The notes beneath the pieces are model-generated. The model worked only from the letters and a program-made list of their open reading frames with translations, made no database searches and was not told the DNA's origin. The position numbers were made by a program, and so were the translations under genes. DNA of 42,500 nucleotides from Caenispirillum bisanense (GTDB lineage: Bacteria; Pseudomonadota; Alphaproteobacteria; Rhodospirillales; UBA2165). The DNA lies in contig CAMDWJ010000035.1 of NCBI GenBank assembly GCA_945877815.1, positions 1 to 42,500 on the forward strand. Reading direction: 5' to 3'. Below are positions 35,691-42,500 of this stretch, one piece after another. Position 1 is the first letter of the stretch; every line of letters starts with the position of its first letter.

Positions 35691-36842
35691 TTATTTTGGT
35701 GCAATTATGTCCAAACGGTACGTGAGCGCGTCGTCGACACCGCGCGGTCCCCGATAATAGCCGATCCGGCGGCCGGCGAGGCGGAACCCCCGGCTTTCGT
35801 AGAGTGCCCGCGCCGCCGCGTTTTTCTCGGCCACCTCGAGAAACAGCGCACGGACCCCCAAGGTGCGGGCGCGGGCTAGGATTTCCGCCAATATCCGTCC
35901 CCCGTGACCGGCCCGGCGATAGCGCGGATCGACCCCGAAGGTGAGAATTTCGGCTTCGCCCGCGACCACGCGCATCAACCCGTAACCCATTGGATTCTCA
36001 GCACCTTGGGCCACAAGCAGGATGCCGACGACGCCCGGCTGCGACAGCAGCACGTTCATGGCTTCGGCCGACCAGCGCTCCTCGAAGCAACGTTGTTGCA
36101 GGATCGAAAGCACCGGGCCGTGCGAAAAACCACATGAAATCAATCGGGTAGGGGCGGCGGCGCGCTCGGCCACGGTGCGGGCGTCGGGTGGGCGCAGATA
36201 GACCGGATCGGCAGGGCGTGGCGTTTTCTCGGATAGCCAGCGAAAAGCTGCGATTTCCGCCACTTTCGCGGCATCGGCGTGGCGCGGCGCGGCGGCGATC
36301 CGGGCATTTTCGAGCATAGCGGCAGCCCGCTCGGCCGCATCGCCCGCGACCAGAATCGGCGGATTTCCGCCAAAACGCGCAATCAGCTCGGCTTCGGAAA
36401 CCACGGCAGGTGTATCGAGAACGCGCCCATCAATATCGAAAAGCTGGATATAGAGATCGGAACGGCGGGTCTCCAGCGCCACTAGCAGGGGACCGGACTC
36501 GGTGACCCCTGCGCGTATGCAATCGAAGCTGCTGACCCCGCTCAGCGGCTTGCCCGAAGCACTCGCAATGGACCGCGCGGATGCAATCCCGACGCGAACC
36601 CCGGTATAGGAGCCGGGTCCGGTGCTGACGGCGATCAGATCGAGTGTCGCGTAGCCCATGCCGGCTTCGGCCATCACCGCCTGCACCATCGGGATCAGCG
36701 CCTCGGCCTGGCCGTGCTCCATTTCGGCGAAACGGCGGGCGACCACGCGTCCGTCGCGCCACAGCGCCGCCGAACAGGCGCCGCCCGCCGCGTCCAACGC
36801 CAGGACCGCGAAATTCACGGACAAATTATCGTCGTCCGCCAT
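35691..36842 (-). CDS. Fused TsaB-RimI protein (t6A dimerisation subunit plus N-acetyltransferase)
   Basis: One 383-residue frame with two domains. Residues 1 to about 225 are TsaB, partner of TsaD in forming threonylcarbamoyl-adenosine 37 of tRNA (LALDAAGGACSAAL, STGPGSYTGVRVGIA). Residues about 235-383 are a GNAT acetyltransferase of the RimI type (CFEERWSAEAMNVLL, acetyl-CoA loop RRAGHGGRIL, ALYESRGFRLAGRRIGYY), which acetylates the N-terminus of ribosomal protein S18 in E. coli. The two are normally separate adjacent genes. The junction (about 225-240) is read in one frame with no stop. ATG 36842 begins MADDDNLSVNFAVLALD. Divergent from the VanX-like gene. Confidence 0.92.
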   Translation of the reverse strand: MADDDNLSVNFAVLALDAAGGACSAALWRDGRVVARRFAEMEHGQAEALIPMVQAVMAEAGMGYATLDLIAVSTGPGSYTGVRVGIASARSIASASGKPLSGVSSFDCIRAGVTESGPLLVALETRRSDLYIQLFDIDGRVLDTPAVVSEAELIARFGGNPPILVAGDAAERAAAMLENARIAAAPRHADAAKVAEIAAFRWLSEKTPRPADPVYLRPPDARTVAERAAAPTRLISCGFSHGPVLSILQQRCFEERWSAEAMNVLLSQPGVVGILLVAQGAENPMGYGLMRVVAGEAEILTFGVDPRYRRAGHGGRILAEILARARTLGVRALFLEVAEKNAAARALYESRGFRLAGRRIGYYRGPRGVDDALTYRLDIIAPK

Positions 36843-36897
36843 GCCCACCCTTTGTACTATACTGAATTGAAATCGGACCAAGACCGGACGCGAGAAG

Positions 36898-37479
36898 ATG
36901 GCCCTCGTCGAAATAACGCCGGAGACCCACAAGGTACAAATCCGGCTCGCCTATGCAAGTTCGGACAATTTTACCGGCCGTCCGATTTACGCAGCAGCCG
37001 ATTGTTATTTGCACCAAGATGCCGAAGCTCTGCTGCGCCGCGCCGTCGATCTCGCGTCTGCTATCGGGCTCGGTGTTTTGATCTTCGATGCCTTCCGCCC
37101 GAGCGAAGCGCAATGGGCGCTGTGGAACCACACCCCCGATCCCGAGTTCCTGGCCGACCCGCGGCGCGGCTCGCCCCATTCGCGCGGTGCGGCGGTCGAT
37201 CTGACCTTGCTCGATGCCGACGGCACGCCGCTCGATATGGGCACCGAATTCGACGCCTTCACGCCCACCTCGCATCACGGCGCGCTGGACATCGAGCCCG
37301 AGGCGCAGCGCAACCGCGCGATCTTGATGGGCATCATGACCTCGGCCGGGTGGGACTTCTACCGGAACGAATGGTGGCATTACCAGATGTTCAACGCGCG
37401 CCGCTATCCGGTGTTCAGCGATTCCGTGCTGCCGCGCCCGATGATGGCGTCGCGCCCGCTGCTCGCCGGGGCCGCGTGA
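36898..37479 (+). CDS. D-alanyl-D-alanine dipeptidase (VanX/DdpX-type, M15D)
   Basis: A zinc dipeptidase of 193 residues that cleaves D-Ala-D-Ala. The full ligand and catalytic set is present: Arg67 (DAFRPSEAQ), His94 and Asp101 (SPHSRGAAVD), Glu158 and His161 (NEWWHY). There is no signal peptide, so it should act in the cytoplasm. Such enzymes serve either vancomycin resistance or peptide recycling; without vanA/vanH genes nearby, recycling of wall-derived dipeptide is more likely. ATG 36898 follows GAGAAG. The next gene begins two bases after its stop. Confidence 0.93.
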   Translation: MALVEITPETHKVQIRLAYASSDNFTGRPIYAAADCYLHQDAEALLRRAVDLASAIGLGVLIFDAFRPSEAQWALWNHTPDPEFLADPRRGSPHSRGAAVDLTLLDADGTPLDMGTEFDAFTPTSHHGALDIEPEAQRNRAILMGIMTSAGWDFYRNEWWHYQMFNARRYPVFSDSVLPRPMMASRPLLAGAA

Positions 37480-37480
37480 T

Positions 37481-38521
37481 TTGAAATTGCGTCGCACCCT
37501 GGCTGCGGCGTTTATCTCTGTGTGCGGTGCATCCGCGCCGGCGCTCGGTGCGGACTCCGCCGTGATCCTCACCTATTACCGCTTCGGCGAGGAGGCTTAT
37601 GCCTCCACCAACACCAAGCTCGCCGAGTTCGACGCGCACATCAAGGAACTGACGAGCGGGCGTTACAATGTGCTGCCGCTACTCGATGTGTTGAGCGCGA
37701 TCCGCGCCGGGCAGGCCTTGCCCGAGCGCACCGTGGCGATCACCCTGGATGACGGTTTTGCATCGGCCTATGCGCACGCTTGGCCGCGTCTGCGCGCGGC
37801 GCGGCTCCCGTTCAGCGTGTTCGTCACCACCGCGCCCATCGATGCGAAATCCAAGGGCCTGATGAGTTGGGATCAGTTGCGCGAACTCGCGAAGTCGGGG
37901 GTCGCCATCGGCGCGCAGACGCGCACGCACCTGCACATGATCGAGGCGAGCGACGAGCGCAACCGGGACGAGATGGCGGCGTCGAACAAACGCATTGCGG
38001 ACGAGATCGGCACCGCACCGATTTTGTTTTCCTACCCTTACGGCGAGGCCAGCGCACACACGATGGCGCTGGCGAAACAGGCGGGCTATCGCTTCGCGCT
38101 CGGGCAGTTTTCGGGCGTCGCCAATCCGACGATGGATGATTTCCATGTGCCGCGTTTCGGCGTCAACGACTCGTCCGGCGATTTCGCGCGCTTCAAATTG
38201 ATCCTGAATGCCTTGCCGCTGCGCGTCGCCGATGTCTCGCCCGCCGATCCGCTGGTGACAATGCCCAATCCGCCGGCCTTCGGCTTCACCGTGACCGAGG
38301 GTCTGTCGCGCATCGCGGGCATCCGCTGTTTCGCCTCCAGCGAGAGCCGCGCACGCGTCGAACGGCTCGGCGCCGAGCGGATCGAGGTGCGGCTCGCCAA
38401 GCCCTTAGGCCCGGGACGCACGCGGCTGAACTGCACCATGCCCGGTCCGGATGGGCGCTGGCATTGGTACGGCACGTCGTTTTACGTGCCGAGGCCCGAC
38501 GCGGCGCAAGGATCACCTTAA
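37481..38521 (+). CDS. Exported polysaccharide deacetylase-like protein
   Basis: A 346-residue protein with an N-terminal signal peptide (KLRRTLAAAFISVCGASAPALGA, cleavage near 24) and a NodB/CE4-like catalytic domain (about 28-220): TYYRFGEEAY, TLDDGF (Asp90, Asp91) and FSYPYGE. The motif that is HTxxH in most deacetylases reads QTRTH (Gln146, His150), so one metal ligand is changed. The C-terminal 100 residues form a separate beta-rich region ending NCTMPGPDGRWHWYGTSFYVP. The start is TTG 37481, two bases after the VanX-like gene, so the two are probably one operon. Confidence 0.85.
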   Translation: MKLRRTLAAAFISVCGASAPALGADSAVILTYYRFGEEAYASTNTKLAEFDAHIKELTSGRYNVLPLLDVLSAIRAGQALPERTVAITLDDGFASAYAHAWPRLRAARLPFSVFVTTAPIDAKSKGLMSWDQLRELAKSGVAIGAQTRTHLHMIEASDERNRDEMAASNKRIADEIGTAPILFSYPYGEASAHTMALAKQAGYRFALGQFSGVANPTMDDFHVPRFGVNDSSGDFARFKLILNALPLRVADVSPADPLVTMPNPPAFGFTVTEGLSRIAGIRCFASSESRARVERLGAERIEVRLAKPLGPGRTRLNCTMPGPDGRWHWYGTSFYVPRPDAAQGSP

Positions 38522-38576
38522 TAAGATAAATCCGTCATGCCCCGTTTCATGCCACTGCTGTCCGGTTTAAATTAAG

Positions 38577-38746
38577 CCGTCATGCCCGTACTTGTTACGG
38601 GCATCCACGGACGAAAGCGCAATAGCGCGAAAAGACTCGTCGGGGTGCGCACCGTCAGCGGTCGAGCGTGGTCGAACCGCCGATTCGTGGATGCCTAGTG
38701 CGCTTGGCGCGCGATAAACGCGCGACACAAGTACGGGCCATGACGG
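38577..38746. repeat. MITE-like element with imperfect terminal inverted repeats
   Basis: The 170-bp segment begins CCGTCATGCCCGTACTTGT (38577-38595) and ends with its inverted copy (38727-38746, one extra C). A second nested inverted pair, GCATCCACG (38601-38609) and CGTGGATGC (38686-38694), lies inside, and a CGCGCG hairpin sits in the right arm. No target-site duplication or transposase is visible. It resembles a non-autonomous mobile repeat or a pair of facing REP units. Confidence 0.6.
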
Positions 38747-38790
38747 TTGAGTTAGTCAAACGACGGCGCGCACTGTCCCTCAATCATAAA

Positions 38791-38848
38791 CGTCATGCCC
38801 CGCTTCATGCGGGGCATCCATCGATGCCCCCCCGGACGAACCGGGGGG
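38791..38848. repeat. Two adjacent REP-like hairpins
   Basis: ATGCCCCGC-TTCAT-GCGGGGCAT (38795-38817) is a perfect 9-bp stem, and CCCCCCGG-ACGAA-CCGGGGGG (38828-38848) is a perfect 8-bp stem. They carry the same CGTCATGCCC lead as the element at 38577. On either strand they could slow exonucleases or end transcripts from the convergent neighbours. Confidence 0.65.
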
Positions 38849-38882
38849 TGACGAGAATGATAAGCCGGGTTCGGATCTTCCG

Positions 38883-39806
38883 CTAAATTGCCGGTTTCGA
38901 TGCGGGTTCGGCGAAGGGATCCCCAAGGCGGGCCTTGTCGAAATCGGCCAGGCGATTGCTGCGGATCAATTGTCGCAGGGTCTGCACATAGGCGTCGCCG
39001 CGTTCGGAATAGCGCAGTAGGGTGCCGGCGAGATCGTGCCCGTCGAGCGGTTTGTCGGCGGCGCGCCGGCGCGCGCGTTCGGCGCGAAAGCGCGCATAGG
39101 CCGCGTGGGTATTGAGATTGTGGGTATAGGAGCGCACCGCCTCGCCGAGATCGCCATAGGCGCGTACGCGGAAATTCTCGCCTGAGCCGCGTTGCGACGG
39201 CGCCAATCCCTCGGTTTCGGCTGCGCCGATAGAGGCGCGCTGGCCGAACAAAGCATTGCCTTGATGGGCGAAGCGCGAGGTGCCCCAGCCGCTTTCCTCG
39301 ACGGCCTGGGCGAGAGCAAGCGACGGCGGCACGACATCGATGCGGCGCGCCAGTTCGGCGAGATTGGAGGGATCGGTGTGGTAGCGTTCGCCGATGGCGA
39401 TCAGCCACAAACGATCTTCGGCGGCGAGTTTCGCATCGGCGTTCACGCGTTCGATGATTTCCATCAGGCGCGCGCGGTTCGCGGCGATCTCGTCGTTGGC
39501 GCGCAGCACCAGCGGCAGGATCATGGCGACAAACATATCCTTGCGCAGCGCCGAGGCCTGCATCGTTGCGAGATCGGCGGGCAAGGAAGCCAGGAACACG
39601 TGCGGCACGTCGCGTTCGCCGGCGCGCACGCCGGCGATGTCATAGGCGAGATCGGCGATGGTCTGTGCGGGCGCGCTGTTGCGCACGATGGCGATCAATT
39701 CGCCGGTTTGTGAAATCGGCATCGGTGCGAGACCGAATGCGATCGCGGCACAGGCAAGCGCCGTGCCCGCGAATAAATACCGTTTGGAGCCCTTCGAAGA
39801 TTTCAT
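38883..39806 (-). CDS. Glucosaminidase-domain (GH73/Bax-like) peptidoglycan hydrolase
   Basis: A 307-residue protein with an N-terminal membrane/signal segment (KRYLFAGTALACAAIAFGLAP) and a GH73-like glucosaminidase domain (about 105-280). The catalytic glutamate is Glu171 in AQAVEESGWGTSRFAHQGNALFGQ, and YGDLGEAVRSYTHNLNTHAAYARFR matches Bax-type proteins. It should cut the glycan strands of peptidoglycan in the periplasm. ATG 39806 was chosen over the adjacent TTG. It is followed on the minus strand by the repeat gap and is convergent with the deacetylase-like gene. Confidence 0.9.
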   Translation of the reverse strand: MKSSKGSKRYLFAGTALACAAIAFGLAPMPISQTGELIAIVRNSAPAQTIADLAYDIAGVRAGERDVPHVFLASLPADLATMQASALRKDMFVAMILPLVLRANDEIAANRARLMEIIERVNADAKLAAEDRLWLIAIGERYHTDPSNLAELARRIDVVPPSLALAQAVEESGWGTSRFAHQGNALFGQRASIGAAETEGLAPSQRGSGENFRVRAYGDLGEAVRSYTHNLNTHAAYARFRAERARRRAADKPLDGHDLAGTLLRYSERGDAYVQTLRQLIRSNRLADFDKARLGDPFAEPASKPAI

Positions 39807-39907
39807 CAAACCGTCTTGCGATTGTTTCGGGGACTTCGTTGGGCGGAGGTTAGCGAATTCGGCGCAACAGAGTGTTAACAGGCCAAAAACGGCAATTTTC
39901 AGGCAAT

Positions 39908-40906
39908 TTAACCGCGTCGCAGTCCGACGATGCGAAAGGTTTCATGCAGAATCGGCTCGGCGATGGCGCCGGCGCGCGCCGCTCCTTCGATCAAAACCTG
40001 ATCGAGATAATCTTGATTCTCCAACAGACGCGCCATCTCCGCGCCGATCGGTGCGAGCACCGAAACGGCGCGTTCGGTGAGCGCTTCCTTGAAGGCGGAG
40101 AATTGCGCGCCTGCGAATTTTTTGCAGACCTCGTCGGAATTCATGTCGGACAAAGCGGCGTAGATGCCGATCAGATTGGCCGCTTCGGGTCGCGTCTCCA
40201 GATCGTTGGCGCTGTCCGGCAAAGCATCCGGATCGGTTTTGGCGCGGCGGATTTTCTGGGCGATGTCGTCGGCGCTATCGGTCATGTTGATGCGCGATGC
40301 TTCCGACGGATCGGACTTGCTCATCTTCTTGGTGCCGTCGCGCAAGGACATCACGCGCGTCGCCGGACCCTGGATCACGGGTTCGGGCAGCGGAAAATAA
40401 TTGACGCCGTAATCGTTGTTGAATTTCTGCGCGATGTCGCGCGCGAGTTCGAGATGCTGCTTCTGATCCTCGCCCACCGGAACATGCGTCGCCTTATAGG
40501 CGAGGATGTCGGCGGCCATCAGGTTGGGATAAGCATAAAGCCCGACCGAGGCATTCTCGCGGTTCTTGCCCGCCTTGTCCTTGAACTGGGTCATGCGGTT
40601 GAGCCAGCCTAGGCGCGCCACACAATTGAAGATCCAGGCAAGCTCGGCATGCGCGGGCACACGGCTCTGGTTGAAGATGATGTTGGATTTTGGATCGAGA
40701 CCGGAGGCGATGAGGCCGGCCGTCACTTCGAGCGTGTTGTGTCGCAGGGCGTCCGGCTCCTGCCACATCGTAATCGCGTGCAGATCGACGACGCAATAAA
40801 GGCACGAATATTCGTGCTGCATGCGCACCCAATTGCGCAGCGCCCCCAGATAATTGCCGAGGTGCAAATCGCCGGTCGGTTGGATGCCGGAAAAAACACG
40901 GTTCAC
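39908..40906 (-). CDS. trpS: Tryptophan-tRNA ligase
   Basis: A class I aminoacyl-tRNA synthetase. The 332-residue protein has the HIGH-like motif [11 protein letters not shown] (11-21), the tryptophan-binding region ([28 protein letters not shown]) and KMSKS in [10 protein letters not shown]. The start is GTG 40906 with AAGGA eight bases upstream. It follows murJ by 83 bases, a frequent alphaproteobacterial pairing. Confidence 0.97.
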   Translation of the reverse strand: MNRVFSGIQPTGDLHLGNYLGALRNWVRMQHEYSCLYCVVDLHAITMWQEPDALRHNTLEVTAGLIASGLDPKSNIIFNQSRVPAHAELAWIFNCVARLGWLNRMTQFKDKAGKNRENASVGLYAYPNLMAADILAYKATHVPVGEDQKQHLELARDIAQKFNNDYGVNYFPLPEPVIQGPATRVMSLRDGTKKMSKSDPSEASRINMTDSADDIAQKIRRAKTDPDALPDSANDLETRPEAANLIGIYAALSDMNSDEVCKKFAGAQFSAFKEALTERAVSVLAPIGAEMARLLENQDYLDQVLIEGAARAGAIAEPILHETFRIVGLRRG

Positions 40907-40989
40907 GCGCGGAATCCTTTCTGAACGCGCGGTTTTATGGCGATCCGGGTGCGGCGGGTCAAGCCGCGCAGCTTAGCGGCGCGGTGAGC

Positions 40990-42500
40990 CTAGCTTCCGC
41001 GTCGCGGCCGCAACCGCGCGAGATCGTGGCGATCCACCGCGCCGACGAGGAAGGCGACCACAGCGAAGATGCCACCGCCGCACGCGATCAGGCCCGTGAG
41101 CCCGATCAATCCTTCGGTCGTGCCGCGCGCCATCCACTCGCCGAGCGCGTTCTGCGCCACCCACAAAAAGCCCGCCATCGCCGCGCTGGCGACGACGATC
41201 CTGGGGGCGCGGCGTGTCAGGCGCGCATCCATGCGGAACTGGCCGCGCCGATACAGGATCGCGCCGAGTGCGATGGTATTGAACCATGACGCACTCGCCG
41301 TCGCTGCAGCGATTCCCAAATGTTTGAACGGCCAGATTAGCGCGAGTGCCACCGCGACATTGATGAGGAGCGCCGCGACGGCGATCTTCACCGGCGTCGC
41401 GGTATCGCCGCGCGCGAAGAACCCGGGTGTAAGGCCCTTGACCAAAACATAGGCTGGCAAGCCGATCGAATAGATCGCGAGCGCATCGGCGGTCGCGGTT
41501 GCGGCGATTGCATCGAAGGCGCCGCGCAGGAACAACACATCAACGATGGGCCGCGCGATCACCATTAGGGCGACGGCGGCGGGCAGTGTGAGCAGCAACG
41601 AGAATTCGAGCGCGCGATTCTGTTGCGCGAGTGCCGCTTCTTCATTGCCCGCGCGTAATGAGCGCGACAGCAGCGGCAACAGCGCGGTACCGGCCGCGAC
41701 GCCGACGACGCCCAACGGCAATTGCGTGATGCGGTCGGCGTAATAGAGATACGAGATCGATCCGAGCGGCAGCGCCGAGGCGATCACCATATCGATATAG
41801 ACATTGACCTGATAAACGCCGGCGCCGATGGCGCCCGGCACGACGCGCCGCAGCATCAGTTTCACGTCGGGCGTGAGGCGCGGGCGGGGCAGGCGCAGCA
41901 CCATGCCGGCGCGCCCGCATTCGATCAGCAGCCAGGCGAATTGGATCACGCCGGAAATCGCAACCCCCCAGGCGAGTGCGTGGCCTGGCGTCGGCGTATA
42001 GGGGACCAGCCAGAGGACGGCCCCGATCATGCAGATATTGAGCAGCATCGGTGTGGCGGCCGCCGCGGCGAAACGCCCCAATGAATTGAGCACGCCGCCC
42101 ATCAGCGAGACCAGCGAGATGAACAATAGGTACGGAAAGGTGATGCGCGTCAATTCGACGGCGAGGCCGAAACGCTCGGGTTCGTCGATGAAGCCGGGCG
42201 CGAAGCCGTACATCAGCACCGGCATGGCGATCTCGCCCGCGATGATGATCGGCAGCAGAACCGTCAGCAGGACCGACATTGCTTGTTCGGCGAAGCGATG
42301 CGCCTCCTTTGGTCCTTTTGTCTCGGCGAGACCTGCGAATTGCGGAATGAAGGCGGCATTGAAGGCGCCTTCGGCGAACAGGTGGCGGAACAGGTTTGGG
42401 ATTTTCTGCGAGATGAAGAAAGCATCGGCGACCGCGCCGGCGCCGAGGATGGCGGCGGTCAGCACATCGCGAATGAAACCGAGCACGCGGCTTCCGAGCG
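40990..42500 (-). CDS. murJ: Lipid II flippase MurJ (5' end outside window)
   Basis: A MOP-superfamily membrane protein that flips lipid II for peptidoglycan synthesis. About 503 residues are visible with roughly 13-14 hydrophobic segments. Signatures include SRVLGFIRDVLTAAILGAGAVADAFF, RHLFAEGAFNAAFIPQF, DMVIASALPLGSISYLYYADRITQLPLGVVG and LTPGFFARGDTATPVKIA. The frame stays open to the window edge and reads LGSR before VLGF, so roughly the first 10-20 residues lie beyond 42500. The GTG at 42486 is therefore not the real start. Confidence 0.96.
   Translation of the reverse strand, partial: LGSRVLGFIRDVLTAAILGAGAVADAFFISQKIPNLFRHLFAEGAFNAAFIPQFAGLAETKGPKEAHRFAEQAMSVLLTVLLPIIIAGEIAMPVLMYGFAPGFIDEPERFGLAVELTRITFPYLLFISLVSLMGGVLNSLGRFAAAAATPMLLNICMIGAVLWLVPYTPTPGHALAWGVAISGVIQFAWLLIECGRAGMVLRLPRPRLTPDVKLMLRRVVPGAIGAGVYQVNVYIDMVIASALPLGSISYLYYADRITQLPLGVVGVAAGTALLPLLSRSLRAGNEEAALAQQNRALEFSLLLTLPAAVALMVIARPIVDVLFLRGAFDAIAATATADALAIYSIGLPAYVLVKGLTPGFFARGDTATPVKIAVAALLINVAVALALIWPFKHLGIAAATASASWFNTIALGAILYRRGQFRMDARLTRRAPRIVVASAAMAGFLWVAQNALGEWMARGTTEGLIGLTGLIACGGGIFAVVAFLVGAVDRHDLARLRPRRGS

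Larger units (their letters stand above)
38522..38882. other. Gene-free repeat-rich gap
   Basis: No gene is visible in these 361 bases. The gap is built from several copies of a palindromic unit beginning CCGTCATGCCC (38532, 38577) or ACGTCATGCCCC (38790), one of them inverted (ending 38746). These are listed as separate repeats. Confidence 0.75.

Noticed and set aside
36100-36200. Frameshift or lost stop joining tsaB and rimI artificially.
   Set aside because: Both domains read in one frame across the junction with normal codon use and no sign of a broken segment; kept as a fusion, with a resequencing check proposed.
38577-38882. CRISPR array in the repeat patch.
   Set aside because: The units are few, unequal in spacing, differ in orientation and are palindromic; no cas genes are nearby.

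Overview
The window is a compact, GC-rich (roughly 60 percent or more by eye) stretch of an alphaproteobacterial chromosome. The gene order dnaA / rpsT / mutM / ubiE-ubiB / coaBC-dut, the order tsaB / mucR / fur / miaB-phoH-ybeY-corC-lnt / XRE regulator / metK / trmB / rimP-nusA-ylxR-infB-rbfA-truB-rpsO-pnp, the presence of both Irr and Fur, and a Ros/MucR regulator all point to Alphaproteobacteria. Rhodospirillales or a close relative is my best guess; the sequence alone does not fix a genus. I see no rRNA, tRNA, CRISPR array, prophage or intact insertion sequence.

Layout. 1-2928: partial dnaA, a 534-bp A+T-rich gap, rpsT, a small secreted protein and mutM, all on the minus strand. 2975-9289: plus-strand ubiquinone genes ubiE-ubiB, then a tight five-gene run coaBC-dut-Rrf2 regulator-cysK-moeB behind a good promoter overlapped by an inverted repeat. 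9300-10953: a 2-hydroxyacid dehydrogenase (minus), divergent from a small exported SH3 protein (plus). 10975-14034: a minus-strand iron/peroxide module: irr, then rubrerythrin, a double 4Fe-4S plus CCG-domain oxidoreductase, and a DUF3501 protein. 14094-16698: fabA-fabB-fabI. 16852-26223: pnp, rpsO, truB, rbfA, infB, ylxR, nusA and rimP, the transcription/translation operon, with an intrinsic terminator in the rimP leader. 26426-36842: trmB, metK, a PraR-like regulator, lnt, corC, ybeY, phoH, miaB, fur, mucR and a fused tsaB-rimI gene. 36898-38521 (plus): a VanX-type dipeptidase and a polysaccharide deacetylase-like protein. 38522-38882: a gene-free patch made of palindromic repeats. 38883-42500: a GH73-type glucosaminidase, trpS and partial murJ.

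Most genes are housekeeping and ordinary. The most interesting parts are: the irr / rubrerythrin / Fe-S oxidoreductase / DUF3501 module, whose rubrerythrin promoter carries both an FNR/FixK-type palindrome and an Irr-box-like palindrome; the rimP leader attenuator; the coaBC-cysK operon with its own Rrf2 regulator and an operator-like repeat over the -10; a MucR homologue lacking two zinc ligands; a MutM lacking its last zinc-finger cysteine; the TsaB-RimI fusion; and the repeat patch at 38.5-38.85 kb. Promoter, operator and attenuator calls were made by eye and remain predictions.
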